A DNA stretch of 64,000 nt, from contig NZ_WUUL01000002.1 of assembly GCF_009831235.1 (NCBI RefSeq), positions 310,001-374,000 of the forward strand. The letters run 5' to 3'. Of the stretch, positions 17,056 to 27,843 are shown one piece after another. The notes below the pieces were generated by a model, which was given only the letters and a program-made list of their open reading frames with translations, did not search any database and had not been told where the DNA came from. Source of the stretch: Shimazuella alba. GTDB taxonomy: Bacteria > Bacillota > Bacilli > Thermoactinomycetales > Thermoactinomycetaceae. A program made the translations under genes and the position numbers. How positions within the stretch are numbered: position 1 is the stretch's first letter; the number at the start of each line of letters is the position of its first letter.

Positions 17056-17511
17056 ATGAGCAGTAAAGGAATTGCCCATATCGCTATTCAAGCTGTAGAT
17101 TATAGGAAAACAATTGATTTTTATACAAAAGTATTCGATTTTAAGGTAGGACATTTTTGGAGTTTACCAGAATTCCAGATTCACGAGGCATCTATGTTAG
17201 TTTCTCCCGATGGGAGAACGTGTATAGAAGTTTTTGATAATGAGGCGGTAATAGCTGCACAAGGAAAGAAAGCCGAATCTCCAGAACAGGTAGCTTTTGG
17301 AGCACTATTGCATTTTGCATTTTACGTGGAAGATGTTGACTTGACTTTCCAAAAAGCTCTTGAGTATGGAGCAACTAAATGTATCGAACCTGCTACCTTG
17401 CAACTAGGTGACCCTGTTATTACGGTAAGAAATGCTTTGATTTATAGTCCCAATGGAGAGGTTATTGAATTGATCGAAGAAGTAAATTTTGACCTTTCCT
17501 CCCAAGGATAA
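17056..17511 (+). CDS. VOC (glyoxalase/dioxygenase superfamily) protein
   Basis: 151 residues forming two beta-alpha-beta-beta-beta modules: GIAHIAIQAVDYRKTIDFYTKVF with the first metal His, CIEVFDNE with a central acidic ligand, a second module starting LLHFAFYVEDVDLTFQKALEYGA and ending NGEVIELIEE with the last Glu. The metal-binding pattern His/Glu/His/Glu suggests an active lyase or dioxygenase-type enzyme, substrate unknown. ATG at 17056 follows GGGGAGTGG. Divergent from the Lrp gene. Confidence 0.8.
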   Translation: MSSKGIAHIAIQAVDYRKTIDFYTKVFDFKVGHFWSLPEFQIHEASMLVSPDGRTCIEVFDNEAVIAAQGKKAESPEQVAFGALLHFAFYVEDVDLTFQKALEYGATKCIEPATLQLGDPVITVRNALIYSPNGEVIELIEEVNFDLSSQG

Positions 17512-17525
17512 TCAAAATGATAAAA

Positions 17526-17555
17526 GCCAACCGCATCCATCATTCGGTTGGCTTT
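17526..17555 (+). terminator. Terminator of the VOC gene
   Basis: GCCAACCG/CGGTTGGC stem with TTTCCTTT behind it. Confidence 0.75.
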
Positions 17556-17559
17556 CCTT

Positions 17560-17938
17560 TACAGCAATTGTCGGATGAAAGACGACGTTGCTCAAAGCCC
17601 CCCAAAAAAAGGGGTTGCAAGAGCAACAAATATTTTATATATCAGAACGCATGATCGGTGATCATCCTACTGGTAGTAGGTTTGTTCTTTGAAAATGTAA
17701 TGGTATAGGGTTTCGGTGGAAAATGGATACGTCTTCCACCGAGTAAAACCATTAGAGGCAAGAGGCAGAGAAGAACTAGAACGCTGGTAACAGGCGTTCC
17801 GCCCATGGGGGTACATTTCTAACTGCATGGGATGGGCTGATGAGACAGCCCTGAACTTAAGAGTTGCACAAAACAGAGATGGATTGCGTGCGTTAACTAC
17901 CTAAGAATCCCACGACTTCTAGTCGTGTAGAGTCTCAA
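17560..17938 (+). mobile_element. IS200/IS605-type remnant: right end plus omega (TnpB guide) RNA without tnpB
   Basis: About 375 bases of nested hairpins: GTTGCTC/GAGCAAC, CCTAC/GTAGG, CGGTGGAA/TTCCACCG inside AATGGT/ACCATT, GAACGC/GCGTTC, CCCATG/CATGGG and GGGCTG/CAGCCC. It ends in AAGAATCCCACGACTTCTAG ... GAGTCTCAA, which closely matches the right end of the tnpB remnant at 51.2 kb (AAGAATCCCACGGCTTTAGC ... GAGTTGTCAA). TnpB omega RNAs span this 3' part and read into flanking DNA as guide. No tnpB or tnpA is present. The right boundary at 17938 lies 4 bases before the icmF stop codon; the left boundary is uncertain (a TTTAC at about 17559-17563 could be the adjacent motif). Confidence 0.7.
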
Positions 17939-17942
17939 TACG

Positions 17943-20900
17943 CTACATATTACGTCGGTACTGACCCCCAACTTCATACAGGGCAGCTGTAATCTGTCCA
18001 AGGCTTGCTACTTTTACTGTTTCCATCAACTCTGCAAAAATATTGCCGTTTTCTTGTGCTACTTTCTTTAACCTTTGTAATGCGTCGGCCGCTTGATCTC
18101 TATGCTTCGCTTGAAACGCAAGAACATGTTTGATCTGAGATTGTTTTTCTTCGTCTGTTGCTCTAGATAATTCCATCTGTTGCTCATCTTGTGTTTGATT
18201 GTTTGGATTCTCAAATGTATTTACTCCGATGATAGGAAGTTCTCCTGTATGTTTTTTCATCTCATAGAGCATAGATTCTTCTTGAATTTTGCTGCGTTGG
18301 TATTGTGTTTCCATCGCCCCCAATACTCCTCCACGGTCACTAATTCGCTCAAATTCTTTTAATACGGCTTCTTCTACCAAATCCGTAAGTTCTTCTATGA
18401 TAAAAGAGCCTTGCAGGGGATTTTCGTTTTTTGCTGTCCCAAGCTCTTTGGTTATAATCAATTGAATCGCCATTGCTCTGCGAACGGATTCCTCTGTAGG
18501 AGTTGTGATTGCTTCGTCATATGCATTCGTATGCAGGGAGTTACATTGATCGTATAAGGCTAATAATGCTTGCAGACTAGTACGAATATCATTGAAATCT
18601 ATCTCCTGCGCATGTAGTGATCTTCCAGAAGTTTGGATGTGATACTTTAGTTTTTGGCTTCTCTCATTTGCTCCATAGAGACGTTTCATTGCAATCGCCC
18701 ATATACGACGGGCTACTCTTCCGATCACTGCATACTCCGCATCCAAACCATTGCTAAAGAAAAAAGAGAGATTTGGAGCGAAATCATCCACTTTCATACC
18801 TCTACTCAAATAATACTCTACATAGGTGAAAGCATTAGACAACGTAAAAGCTAATTGAGTAATAGGGTTTGCTCCTGCTTCTGCGATATGGTAACCACTA
18901 ATGCTTACAGAGTAATAATTACGAATACGCTTTTGAATAAAATATTGTTGCATATCGCCCATCATTCGCAAGGCAAATTCAGTAGAGAAAATACAAGTAT
19001 TTTGTCCCTGATCTTCTTTTAAGATGTCTGCTTGCACCGTTCCCCGAACAGACTGAAGGGTAGTAGAGAAGATATTGTCCGCTTCTGTTTGGCTAGGCTC
19101 ACGGTGGTGCTCATTGATAAATTGAACGACTTGTTGATCAATGGCTGCATTTAAATACATCGCTAAAATAATTGGTGCTGGACCATTTATGGTCATGGAC
19201 ACACTTGTATGGGGAGCACACAGATCAAATCCAGCAAATAATTGTTTCATGTTATCAATCGTACATATACTAACACCAGACTCGCCTACTTTTCCATAAA
19301 TATCGGGTCGCTCATGAGGATCTTCACCATAGAGCGTCACACTATCAAACGCAGTAGACAGACGCTTTGCCTCATCATTTTGGGATAAGTAATGAAAACG
19401 ACGATTGGTTCTAGCTGGTGTCCCTTCCCCTGCGAATTGCCGTTTTGGGTCTTCATCTTGGCGTTTTAATGGGAAAACCCCTGCTGTAAATGGAAAATAA
19501 CCTGGTACATTTTCTTTATACAACCATCGCAAGCGTTCCCCTAAATCTTGATAAGTTGGTAATGCTATCTTTGGAATCTTGCTTCCCGATAAGGTTTCTG
19601 TATACAAAGGAGTCACAACCTGTTTACTTCTGATACGAGAAACTAACTTGTCTTTTTGATATATTTGTTTCATCGAGTCCCAATTAGCAAGCAATTTTTG
19701 ATTTGCAACAGACAGCTGATTTTGTAATTCCTCTTTTTTCTCCGCTAACACTTCCAAGTCAGGAAGTAGTGATTGAACGCCTTCTAATTGATAGATTTTC
19801 GTAGCTATTTGTGCTTGCTCGTTACCTTCTTGGTGATACTGGCGTATTGAATTTGCGATTTCTCTTAAATAGTGGGATCGTTCAGGTGGGATGATGGAAG
19901 GCTTCTTATCTGCTTCTTTTGTTACGACAACATTGGAAGAAAAACTGTTTTTTTGCAACCGATTGATCTGATTCAGAAGTGCCAAATAGAATCGATTTAC
20001 CCCGTGATCATGAAAGTGACTTGCCATCGTAGCAAAAACTGGCATTTCTTCTATTGGTAAATGAAACTGCTCACGGTTTCGCTGCACTTGTTTTTTTACA
20101 TCTCGAACTGCATCCTCTGAACCTTTGCGATCACTTTTATTAATCGCAATCAGGTCTGCAAAATCAAGCATTTCAATCTTTTCTAATTGCGAAGGTGAAC
20201 CATATTCGGCGGTCATCACATAGATAGAGATATCACTGATTGATACGATATCAGCGTTCCCTTGCCCTATTCCACTCGTTTCTACCAAAATGAGATCAAA
20301 TAAAGCATGCTGCAAAACTTCAATTGCACTTTCAATTGCATCACTCAGTTCGGAACGGGCTCGCCGGGTAGCTAAACTCCTCACAAAAACATTTGGGTGA
20401 TAAATCGAATTCATCCGAATCCGATCTCCGAGCAGTGCACCACCTGTTTTCTGTTTAGAGGGATCAATCGATAAAATGCCGATTTTCTTTTGGGGGAAAT
20501 CAGCTAAAAAACGACGAACAAGCTCATCTGTTAAAGAACTTTTTCCTGCGCCGCCAGTCCCTGTGATCCCGATGACAGGCGCTTGTTTAGACGCTCTTGG
20601 TAAAGTTCCCCCCTGTTCAACATATGTTATTGCCTGGGAAATAGCATGATCGTTTCGCAAATGATGATCTGTCCAATCATTGCCCCTGACAATCGGAAAA
20701 TCTGTTTGTTCGATCATCTGGTTGATCATGCCTTGCAAACCGAATTTTCGTCCATCTTGCGGGGAAAATATTTTTGTAACTCCATATGATTCTAGGTAGG
20801 CGATCTCAGAGGGGATGATCACACCACCTCCACCGCCAAAAACGCGAATATGTGCTGCATTATGTTCTCGAAGCAAATCCATTAGATAGCAAAAAAAAGA

Positions 20901-21128
20901 TACATGACCTCCTTGATAAGAAGATAGTGCGATTCCTTGGACATCTTCTTGAATCGCTGTGGTAACGATCTCATTCACGGAGCGATTATGCCCCAAATGG
21001 ATGACTTCTACACCTGATGCCTGTAGAAGCCGACGAAATAGATTGATAGATGCATCATGACCATCAAATAGACTTGCAGCAGTAACAAAACGGATTGCAT
21101 GCTTGGGAAATCGTCTGACTTGTTCCAT
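17943..21128 (-). CDS. icmF: Fused isobutyryl-CoA mutase IcmF
   Basis: 1061 residues with four parts: an N-terminal B12-binding domain ([42 protein letters not shown]), a MeaB-like G-protein chaperone domain (P-loop [13 protein letters not shown], base motif NKSD), a linker, and the C-terminal acyl-CoA mutase barrel ([31 protein letters not shown]). It interconverts isobutyryl-CoA and n-butyryl-CoA with adenosylcobalamin, and may act on pivalyl/isovaleryl-CoA. The frame opens with a TTG at 21161, but the ATG at 21128 ([14 protein letters not shown]) matches known IcmF N-termini and follows AAGGAAG. Last gene of an operon with meaB and two acyl-CoA dehydrogenases. Confidence 0.95.
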   Translation of the reverse strand: MEQVRRFPKHAIRFVTAASLFDGHDASINLFRRLLQASGVEVIHLGHNRSVNEIVTTAIQEDVQGIALSSYQGGHVSFFCYLMDLLREHNAAHIRVFGGGGGVIIPSEIAYLESYGVTKIFSPQDGRKFGLQGMINQMIEQTDFPIVRGNDWTDHHLRNDHAISQAITYVEQGGTLPRASKQAPVIGITGTGGAGKSSLTDELVRRFLADFPQKKIGILSIDPSKQKTGGALLGDRIRMNSIYHPNVFVRSLATRRARSELSDAIESAIEVLQHALFDLILVETSGIGQGNADIVSISDISIYVMTAEYGSPSQLEKIEMLDFADLIAINKSDRKGSEDAVRDVKKQVQRNREQFHLPIEEMPVFATMASHFHDHGVNRFYLALLNQINRLQKNSFSSNVVVTKEADKKPSIIPPERSHYLREIANSIRQYHQEGNEQAQIATKIYQLEGVQSLLPDLEVLAEKKEELQNQLSVANQKLLANWDSMKQIYQKDKLVSRIRSKQVVTPLYTETLSGSKIPKIALPTYQDLGERLRWLYKENVPGYFPFTAGVFPLKRQDEDPKRQFAGEGTPARTNRRFHYLSQNDEAKRLSTAFDSVTLYGEDPHERPDIYGKVGESGVSICTIDNMKQLFAGFDLCAPHTSVSMTINGPAPIILAMYLNAAIDQQVVQFINEHHREPSQTEADNIFSTTLQSVRGTVQADILKEDQGQNTCIFSTEFALRMMGDMQQYFIQKRIRNYYSVSISGYHIAEAGANPITQLAFTLSNAFTYVEYYLSRGMKVDDFAPNLSFFFSNGLDAEYAVIGRVARRIWAIAMKRLYGANERSQKLKYHIQTSGRSLHAQEIDFNDIRTSLQALLALYDQCNSLHTNAYDEAITTPTEESVRRAMAIQLIITKELGTAKNENPLQGSFIIEELTDLVEEAVLKEFERISDRGGVLGAMETQYQRSKIQEESMLYEMKKHTGELPIIGVNTFENPNNQTQDEQQMELSRATDEEKQSQIKHVLAFQAKHRDQAADALQRLKKVAQENGNIFAELMETVKVASLGQITAALYEVGGQYRRNM

Positions 21129-21147
21129 TTGCCCAGCCACTTCCTTT

Positions 21148-22089
21148 TCATTTCTTTGCAAATATCTTTTTCGCCAGTTCTATTGCTATCTCTTGTGATG
21201 TCTTCTGTCCTTTTGATGATAACAGCAATTGCTTAGTGGATTCTTCATTCCATAATGCTTGGCATTTCTGTTCAAAAATAGCTTGTAATTCATCTTTCAC
21301 TTCTTGCAATCGTTGCACAGAACGTTGTTTTTCCCAGCTCCCAGTCTGTTTTAAAAATTGATGATGTTTTTGAAAAGATTTCCATATATCGCTTGTTCCT
21401 TGATGATGCTGCGCACTTGCCGCTATCACAGGCGGGAGCCAATCTTCTTTACCGCCTGTTAATTCCAGCATGTCTTCTATTTCCGCAAGAAGCCTTGTAG
21501 CACCTGTTAGATCTGCTTTATTAACAACATATATATCTGCTATCTCCATTACTCCAGCTTTGGTTACTTGAATCATATCACCAGCTCCAGGATGCAAAAC
21601 CACACAAACCGTATCTGCTAAGTGCATGATCGATAATTCGGATTGTCCTACTCCAACTGTTTCGATCAAGATGATATCAAATCCAGCAGCATCTAAAACT
21701 CGCAACGCATTTCTCGTATGTTTGGAGATTCCACCAACATTCCCGCGATTTGCCATGCTTCTGAGGAAGACTCCCTCATCCGTCGCATGTCGATTCATGC
21801 GAACTCGATCTCCTAAGATGGCACCGCCAGAGAAGGGGCTTGTAGGATCAACAGCCAACACACCCACTGTAAGTCCTTGTTCAAGTAAGTAAGAGAGGAG
21901 AGAAGAAATCAGTGTACTCTTTCCTGCTCCAGGAGGACCGGTAATGCCAATCACATGAGCTCTTCCTACATAAGGGAGGATCTCTGGAAGCAATGATCGT
22001 CCATCTTCATCTTGATTTTCTAGTTTGGTAATGATCTGTGCTATTGTTCGTTTATCTTTTTGGCGCAAAAGCGTTACCCAGTTCTTCAA
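21148..22089 (-). CDS. meaB: MeaB/ArgK-family GTPase, mutase chaperone
   Basis: 313 residues of the G3E GTPase family with P-loop [13 protein letters not shown], switch segment [27 protein letters not shown] and base motif NKAD. MeaB proteins gate cofactor delivery to, and protect, B12-dependent acyl-CoA mutases. IcmF already contains a fused G domain, so this stand-alone copy might serve it in addition or serve another mutase elsewhere. The stop lies 20 bases downstream of the icmF ATG (the reading frames overlap), so translation is probably coupled. Confidence 0.92.
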   Translation of the reverse strand: MKNWVTLLRQKDKRTIAQIITKLENQDEDGRSLLPEILPYVGRAHVIGITGPPGAGKSTLISSLLSYLLEQGLTVGVLAVDPTSPFSGGAILGDRVRMNRHATDEGVFLRSMANRGNVGGISKHTRNALRVLDAAGFDIILIETVGVGQSELSIMHLADTVCVVLHPGAGDMIQVTKAGVMEIADIYVVNKADLTGATRLLAEIEDMLELTGGKEDWLPPVIAASAQHHQGTSDIWKSFQKHHQFLKQTGSWEKQRSVQRLQEVKDELQAIFEQKCQALWNEESTKQLLLSSKGQKTSQEIAIELAKKIFAKK

Positions 22090-22117
22090 CTTGTTCCACT
22101 CCTATTGCTTCGTCCAA

Positions 22118-23257
22118 TCATTTCATCAAATATTTTGCGATAACAATGCGTTGAATTTCATTGGTTCCTTCATAAATTTGTGTTATCTTAGCATCTCGCA
22201 TCATGCGTTCAACGGGGTAATCACGTGTGTAGCCATATCCGCCAAATATTTGAACTGCTTCTGTTGTCACTTGCATTGCGGTATCCCCAGCAAATAGCTT
22301 TGCCATTGCAGATGCTTTCCCATAAGCTTGACCGTTGCTTTCTAACCACGCTGCTTGATAAGTTAATAATCTTGCAGCTTCTATTTGTGTTGCCATATCG
22401 GCTAATTTAAATTGAATCGCTTGCTGATCAAACAGGGCCTTGCCAAATTGCCTTCTCTCTCTGGCATAAGCCAATGCTGCATCAAGTGCTCCCTGAGCAA
22501 TACCTACTGCTTGCGCTGCAATACCATTTCTCCCTCCATCGAGTGTTTTCATAGCAATAGTAAAGCCCTCTCCTTCCTCTCCAAGCCTTTGATTTACAGG
22601 AATTCGGCAATCTTCCATTATGATTTCTACAGTAGGAGATGAGCGGATACCCATTTTTTTCTCTTTCTTCCCAAAAGAAAAACCAGTTGTCCCTTTCTCC
22701 ACGATAAAGGCGCTAATTCCTTTATGCTTTTGAGAAGGATCTGTAGCAGCAAAGACAATATAAACTTCCGCTTCCCCTCCATTGGTAATAAAAATCTTAT
22801 TGCCATTTAACACATAATGATCACCATCTCTTTTGGCTGTAGTCTTCATGTTTGCAGCATCCGAACCTGAAGCTGGTTCCGTTAAACCATATGCACCTAG
22901 TTTTTTTCCTTCTGCAAGCGGACGAAGAAAACGTTCTTTTTGCTCAGCAGATCCATAGGCATAAAGCGGCCAACTAGCTAAAGATATATGAGCGGATAAA
23001 GTAACCCCCATCGAGGCGCATACACGGGAGAGTTCCTCTACGGCAATCACATAACTCAAAAAATCTGTTCCAGCTCCTCCAATATCCTCGCTCCATGGAA
23101 TACCTGTCAGACCTAATTCACCCATCTGATCAAAAAGTTCGCGGTCAAATCGTTCTTCTTCATCCCGCAGGCTAGCTGTTGGTTGTATCTGTTCCTCAGC
23201 AAACTCCCGAACCATTTTTCTCATCATCTCATGCTCTTCGTCCCATTTAAAATTCAC
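22118..23257 (-). CDS. Acyl-CoA dehydrogenase (downstream copy)
   Basis: 379 residues, FAD-dependent alpha,beta-oxidation of an acyl-CoA. Typical segments are [101 protein letters not shown]; the catalytic base is the Glu of YEGTNE. Chain-length preference is not predictable; operon context with IcmF suggests short or branched acyl-CoA. Its ATG follows the upstream acyl-CoA dehydrogenase stop by 16 bases. Confidence 0.92.
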   Translation of the reverse strand: MNFKWDEEHEMMRKMVREFAEEQIQPTASLRDEEERFDRELFDQMGELGLTGIPWSEDIGGAGTDFLSYVIAVEELSRVCASMGVTLSAHISLASWPLYAYGSAEQKERFLRPLAEGKKLGAYGLTEPASGSDAANMKTTAKRDGDHYVLNGNKIFITNGGEAEVYIVFAATDPSQKHKGISAFIVEKGTTGFSFGKKEKKMGIRSSPTVEIIMEDCRIPVNQRLGEEGEGFTIAMKTLDGGRNGIAAQAVGIAQGALDAALAYARERRQFGKALFDQQAIQFKLADMATQIEAARLLTYQAAWLESNGQAYGKASAMAKLFAGDTAMQVTTEAVQIFGGYGYTRDYPVERMMRDAKITQIYEGTNEIQRIVIAKYLMK

Positions 23258-23273
23258 TTTGGTTGCTCCCTTC

Positions 23274-24410
23274 CTATGTCAATGTGCCCGCCACGACCAA
23301 CCGTTGAATTTCATTTGTCCCTTCATAAATTTGCGTCACTTTTGCATCGCGAAATAAACGTTCCATTGGATAATCACGAAGATAGCCATTCTCACCAAAA
23401 ATTTGGATTGCTTCTGTTGTCACTTTCATCGCCACATCAGATGCAAACATCTTTGCCATAGAAGCTTCTTGCCTGCATGCTTTTCCTTCTTGTTTGTATG
23501 ATGCTGCTCGGTAAACCAACAGTCTTGCAGCTTCCACCATTGTTGCCATATCTGCTAGCTTCATTTGGACTGCCTGCATATTGGCCAATGGTTTTCCAAA
23601 TTGTTGACGGTGTTTCACATATTGAACACTATGCTCCAGCGCACTTTTCGCAATTCCAAGGGCTTGTGCACCTATGCCAATCCTACCTCCAGCAAGGTGA
23701 GCAAGAGCAATTTCATATCCTTGGTCTTCTTTACCGAGTAACTGACTAACTGGGATTTTTGCTTGGTCAAAGATTAATTCTCCGGTACTAGAGCCATTTA
23801 AACCCATCTTCTTTTCTTTTTTGCCAAATGTAAATCCTGGTGTATCTTTCTCTACAATAAATGCACTAATTCCTCGTGTACCCATACTCGGATCAGTCAC
23901 TGCAAATACGATATAAACTTCTGCAACTTCTGAATTAGTAATAAATACTTTGTTCCCCGTTAACACATATCTATCTTTTTCCCTCACGGCTCTCGTTTGA
24001 ATCTTACTTACATCTGAACCAGCCTGTGGTTCTGTCAAAGCAAATGCACCGATTTTTCTTCCCCTGCACAGATCATTCACATATTTTATTTTCTGTTTCT
24101 CATTCCCATAATTCAAAATAGGCATCGTTGCGACGGAAGTATGGACAGCAAGAATAACCCCAACCGTAGCACTGACTCGAGAAATCTCCTCCAAAGCAAT
24201 GATATAGGAAATAAAATCTGCACCAACGCCACCCAAATTAGTTGGAATAGGGATGCCCATAAATCCCAACTTTGACATTTCCTCCATCAGTTCCAATGGA
24301 AATGTCTCTGTCTCTTCCATATTGGAAATATGCGGCTGAATATGTTTTTCGGCAAACTGACGAACCAGCTTTTGCATCATTTTTTGTTTCGTCGTCCATG
24401 TTAACTCCAT
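23274..24410 (-). CDS. Acyl-CoA dehydrogenase (upstream copy)
   Basis: 378 residues, paralogous to the next gene, with [75 protein letters not shown] and [35 protein letters not shown] including the catalytic Glu. It overlaps the 3-hydroxyacyl-CoA dehydrogenase gene by 10 bases, so the two are translationally coupled. Compared with its paralogue, the usual GGYGY motif reads GENGY, which may reflect a different substrate. Confidence 0.92.
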   Translation of the reverse strand: MELTWTTKQKMMQKLVRQFAEKHIQPHISNMEETETFPLELMEEMSKLGFMGIPIPTNLGGVGADFISYIIALEEISRVSATVGVILAVHTSVATMPILNYGNEKQKIKYVNDLCRGRKIGAFALTEPQAGSDVSKIQTRAVREKDRYVLTGNKVFITNSEVAEVYIVFAVTDPSMGTRGISAFIVEKDTPGFTFGKKEKKMGLNGSSTGELIFDQAKIPVSQLLGKEDQGYEIALAHLAGGRIGIGAQALGIAKSALEHSVQYVKHRQQFGKPLANMQAVQMKLADMATMVEAARLLVYRAASYKQEGKACRQEASMAKMFASDVAMKVTTEAIQIFGENGYLRDYPMERLFRDAKVTQIYEGTNEIQRLVVAGTLT

Positions 24411-25282
24411 CTGTTCCCACTCCTGTAATCATAAAATCCACGATTACTTTTTCTTCCTAACCAACCAGCTGATACGTATTTTTTTAACAATGGACAAGGA
24501 CGATACTTACTATCAGCAAATCCCTCATAGAGGGTTTCCATGATGGAAAGGCATGTATCTAACCCAATAAAATCAGCTAATTCCAATGGACCCATCGGAT
24601 GGTTCATTCCTAATTTCATCACATCATCAATCGCCTCTGCATTAGCTACACCTTCATAAACAGCATAAATCGCTTCATTTATCATCGGCATTAAGATACG
24701 GTTGGAGATAAATCCAGGAAAATCATTGACTTCTACTGATTTTTTTCCTAATTTTTTCGAAACTTCTAATACAGTTTGGTATGTTTCGTCGCTGGTACCT
24801 AATCCACGAATCACTTCTACTAACTTCATCACAGGTACAGGGTTCATAAAGTGCATACCGATCACTCGATCCGCTCGATTGGTTACAGCTGCCAATGCTG
24901 TTATCGGGAGAGAAGAGGTGTTACTCGCTAAAATAGTTGCAGAAGGAGCTAATGCATCCAGTCGTGCAAATAGCTCCTCTTTTATCTGTTTGCTTTCTAC
25001 CACCGCTTCGATCACCAGATCAACATCACACACTGCTTCTAATGTTGTTGTCGTTATCAGATTGGCAAGCTTTGTTGATTTCTCTTGTTCTGTTATTCTG
25101 CCTTTACTGATTAGTTTGTTCCAATTGTGCTCGATTTTTGCTACGCCTCGATCCAGCATATCTTTTGACTGATCCATTAAATATACAGAATATCCCGCAC
25201 TTAGCGATACTTCTGCGATCCCATTACCCATTTGTCCAGCACCGATCACAGCTATTTGCTTGATATCCGCCAACTTTCCCAC
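24401..25282 (-). CDS. mmgB: 3-hydroxyacyl-CoA (3-hydroxybutyryl-CoA) dehydrogenase
   Basis: 293 residues, NAD-dependent oxidation of 3-hydroxybutyryl-CoA to acetoacetyl-CoA. The Rossmann motif GAGQMGNGIAEVSLSAGYSV is at the N-terminus, the catalytic His in GMHFMNPVPVMKLVEVIRG, and the C-terminal dimer domain contains NDFPGFISNRILMPMINEA and GMNHPMGPLELADFIGLD. It lies between the thiolase and two acyl-CoA dehydrogenases, the order of the Bacillus mmgABC operon. Confidence 0.93.
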   Translation of the reverse strand: MGKLADIKQIAVIGAGQMGNGIAEVSLSAGYSVYLMDQSKDMLDRGVAKIEHNWNKLISKGRITEQEKSTKLANLITTTTLEAVCDVDLVIEAVVESKQIKEELFARLDALAPSATILASNTSSLPITALAAVTNRADRVIGMHFMNPVPVMKLVEVIRGLGTSDETYQTVLEVSKKLGKKSVEVNDFPGFISNRILMPMINEAIYAVYEGVANAEAIDDVMKLGMNHPMGPLELADFIGLDTCLSIMETLYEGFADSKYRPCPLLKKYVSAGWLGRKSNRGFYDYRSGNRWS

Positions 25283-25310
25283 CTCCTATTTTCTATCTTA
25301 TATCTTCCCA

Positions 25311-26486
25311 TTAGACTTCCAGCAAGACGGCGTCACCTTGCCCTGCGCCACTACAAATAGCAGCTACGCCGACTCCTCCACCACGACGTCGGAGTTCATA
25401 AGCAAGTGCAAGTAGAATACGAGCACCACTGGCACCGATTGGATGACCAAATGCGACCGCGCCGCCATTTACATTTACTTTTGCTTCATCCCAGCCAATT
25501 ATTTTACCGGTAGCAAGGATCACAGCGGCAAATGCTTCGTTTACTTCGAAAAGATCGATATCAGAGACATCTAACTGCTGCTCCTTTAATAACTTTTGAA
25601 TCGCATAAGCTGGTGTGATTGGAAATTTTTCTGGTTCCATCGCGACAGATGCATGCCCGATAATGGTTGCAAGCGGAGAAATACCTAACTCCTTTGCTTT
25701 GCTTTGAGAACTGAGTATCATTGCAGCAGCACCATCATTCACACCAGGAGCATTTCCAGCAGTAATGGTTCCATCAACTGCAAATGCAGGTCTCAAAGCA
25801 GCTAACTTATCGATAGTACTGTCAGTCCGCACCGATTCATCTCTATCTACTAAAATGGATGACTTCCGATTCTTCACGTTAACAGAAGCAATTTCTTCTT
25901 TAATAATCCCTGCTTCCATAGCTTTAGCAGCCAATTGATGACTACGTACAGCCCATTTATCCTGCTCTTCTCTGCTTATTTTGTATTCTTCTGCAATTGC
26001 ATTACCATGGATGATCATATGAACATCTTGAAAGGCACACCAAAGACCATCATGTATCATCAGGTCAACAGCTTCTCCATGACCCAACCGCATTCCAAAA
26101 CGGGCATTTGGCAAAATATAAGGAGCATTACTCATGCTCTCCATTCCACCTGCAACAATCAGCTGACTTCCTCCTGATCGAATAATTTGTTCAGCTAACG
26201 TCACACTTCGAATACCAGAAGCACATACTTTGTTGATCGTCTCTGTTGGGACATGCCAAGGTATACCTGCAAGATGGGCTGCTTGCCGAGATGGGATCTG
26301 ACCAGCTCCACCTTGGAGAACCATTCCCATCAATACCTCTTCCATCTGATCGGCAGAAATACCCGCTCGAATCAGTGCTTCTTTGATTGCTATAGCACCT
26401 AATTGGGCTGCAGAAACAGTATGTAACGCACCACCCAATTTCCCTACGGGTGTCCTTGCTCCTTCTAGAATGACTACTTCTCTCAT
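25311..26486 (-). CDS. mmgA: Acetyl-CoA acetyltransferase (thiolase)
   Basis: 391 residues. Catalytic Cys in [16 protein letters not shown], His in [18 protein letters not shown], and the C-terminal nucleophile in [12 protein letters not shown]; the usual CIGGGQG is CSGAGQG here. It condenses or splits acetoacetyl-CoA. The frame opens at 26549, but the ATG at 26486 ([16 protein letters not shown]) follows GGAGG with 7-base spacing. First gene of the mmg-like operon, behind a sigma-A type promoter and a consensus cre site. Confidence 0.94.
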   Translation of the reverse strand: MREVVILEGARTPVGKLGGALHTVSAAQLGAIAIKEALIRAGISADQMEEVLMGMVLQGGAGQIPSRQAAHLAGIPWHVPTETINKVCASGIRSVTLAEQIIRSGGSQLIVAGGMESMSNAPYILPNARFGMRLGHGEAVDLMIHDGLWCAFQDVHMIIHGNAIAEEYKISREEQDKWAVRSHQLAAKAMEAGIIKEEIASVNVKNRKSSILVDRDESVRTDSTIDKLAALRPAFAVDGTITAGNAPGVNDGAAAMILSSQSKAKELGISPLATIIGHASVAMEPEKFPITPAYAIQKLLKEQQLDVSDIDLFEVNEAFAAVILATGKIIGWDEAKVNVNGGAVAFGHPIGASGARILLALAYELRRRGGGVGVAAICSGAGQGDAVLLEV

Positions 26487-26534
26487 CACTCTCACCTCCA
26501 AGGACATAAAAAGAAATAAGTTATTATTCGCAAA

Positions 26535-26548
26535 TGAAAACGCTCTCA
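26535..26548 (-). promoter_or_regulatory. Consensus CcpA cre site in front of the mmg-like operon
   Basis: TGAAAACGCTCTCA on the plus strand agrees with TGWAANCGNTNWCA at every position. It lies just downstream of the -10 box, where CcpA would block transcription when glucose is available. Confidence 0.8.
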
Positions 26549-26554
26549 CTAATA

Positions 26555-26583
26555 AGAATACCTTATCAGATTGACTTTTACAA
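26555..26583 (-). promoter_or_regulatory. Promoter of the mmg-like operon
   Basis: Reverse strand TTGTAA (26578-26583) and TATTCT (26555-26560), 17-base spacer. A mother-cell sigma-E promoter, as in B. subtilis mmg, was not evident. Confidence 0.55.
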
Positions 26584-26825
26584 ATGGACGGAAAGGTGTG
26601 AAAAACGGAATAAATACAATTCTAATTTATTTTTATTATATGTATTTTTGGTTTCTGCTAGCCCCTAAAGTGATAGCTAATCATAATTTCTTTTATGTCT
26701 TAAGGATGTTTTTAATATGGAGAAATTTCACATGCATTTTTTCAATACAAAACAAACAAATAAGTGTGTTATTCATCTAAAATGACAGTAACAACTGAAT
26801 ATAGAGGAAGGAAAGAATAAATAAA

Positions 26826-27764
26826 TTGGAAAAATTCATTTTGCATCCACTTGGATTTATTACTGCTATTCTTATCATCACTTTATTATGGGGAAGTCCT
26901 GCACCGCTGATCAAACTAAGCTATGGTTGGTTAGCAATCGACCAGCATGATTTTAGCAAAGAACTATTGTTTGCTGGCTATCGGTTCCTGTTATCTGCTA
27001 TCATTTTGTATTTTATTCTTCGACTCACAAGCAAAAAAAAGATTTTTCAAAAGACAGCATTTCGTTCTTTGAGTAAAGTAGGTTTTGTGCAAAACTTTTT
27101 GCAATATGTTTTCTTCTATATCGGAGTTAATTTAGCATCTAGCATGGTAACGGTAATCCTCACAGGTACTGCCTCCTTGTTTCAAATCTTGATCGCTCAT
27201 TTCATCGACCAAGATGATCGTTTAACACTGCGAAAGACCGCAGGTATCCTTATTGGTTTCTTAGGGATATTTGTGGTGAGTCTGCATTCTGTAACGACTG
27301 GTGTAAGCTTTGGCATTGGTGAAATACTTTTGCTCATTTCCAATCTTGCAGCTGCAGCTGGTAACTTAATGGCGCGGGGGCAATCAGCGAAGTTTGATAT
27401 AGGTATCATTACTTTTTATCAATTATTTATCGGCTCTATCTGTCTGATTAGTGTGGGTGTATGGAAAGCAGGATTATTTCCATTTTCATTTGATATTCAA
27501 TCGGGGATAACGTTTGTCTATTTAGCTTTAGTTGCCTTGATTGGCACTTTTGGTTGGAATACCTTACTTCGTTATCATCCAGTTAGCAAAGCATCCATTT
27601 TTCTCTTTCTTATACCGGTCTTTGGAGTATTTTATTCTGCTATCTTTTTAGCAGAAAAATTAACTCTGTTTACTTTCCTAGGACTAGTGCTCGTCTGCAT
27701 TGGGATCGTGGTAGTAAACGTGAACATAAAGCTGAGAAAGAAACAAATCGCACCTGAAATTTGA
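26826..27764 (+). CDS. DMT-family (EamA) permease
   Basis: 312 residues with about ten hydrophobic helices in two EamA repeats; WGSPAPLIKLSYGW and a late GTFGWNTLLRYHPVSKASIFLFLIPVFGVFYSAIFLAE are typical of drug/metabolite transporters. The start is TTG at 26826 with GGAAGGAAAG upstream; no earlier ATG is in frame. Substrate unknown; it could export an amino acid or other metabolite. Single gene, divergent from the mmg operon and ending at a shared terminator. Confidence 0.85.
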   Translation: MEKFILHPLGFITAILIITLLWGSPAPLIKLSYGWLAIDQHDFSKELLFAGYRFLLSAIILYFILRLTSKKKIFQKTAFRSLSKVGFVQNFLQYVFFYIGVNLASSMVTVILTGTASLFQILIAHFIDQDDRLTLRKTAGILIGFLGIFVVSLHSVTTGVSFGIGEILLLISNLAAAAGNLMARGQSAKFDIGIITFYQLFIGSICLISVGVWKAGLFPFSFDIQSGITFVYLALVALIGTFGWNTLLRYHPVSKASIFLFLIPVFGVFYSAIFLAEKLTLFTFLGLVLVCIGIVVVNVNIKLRKKQIAPEI

Positions 27765-27795
27765 ATCCAGCATGTTTATGCCTTTCAACAATATG

Positions 27796-27826
27796 GAGCC
27801 GCCTATCCTTGAATGGACAGCGGCTC
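27796..27826. terminator. Bidirectional hairpin between the EamA permease and BstA-like genes
   Basis: GAGCCGC/GCGGCTC stem between convergent genes; only weak U-runs. Confidence 0.5.
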
Positions 27827-27843
27827 ACACACTTGAATAAGGA

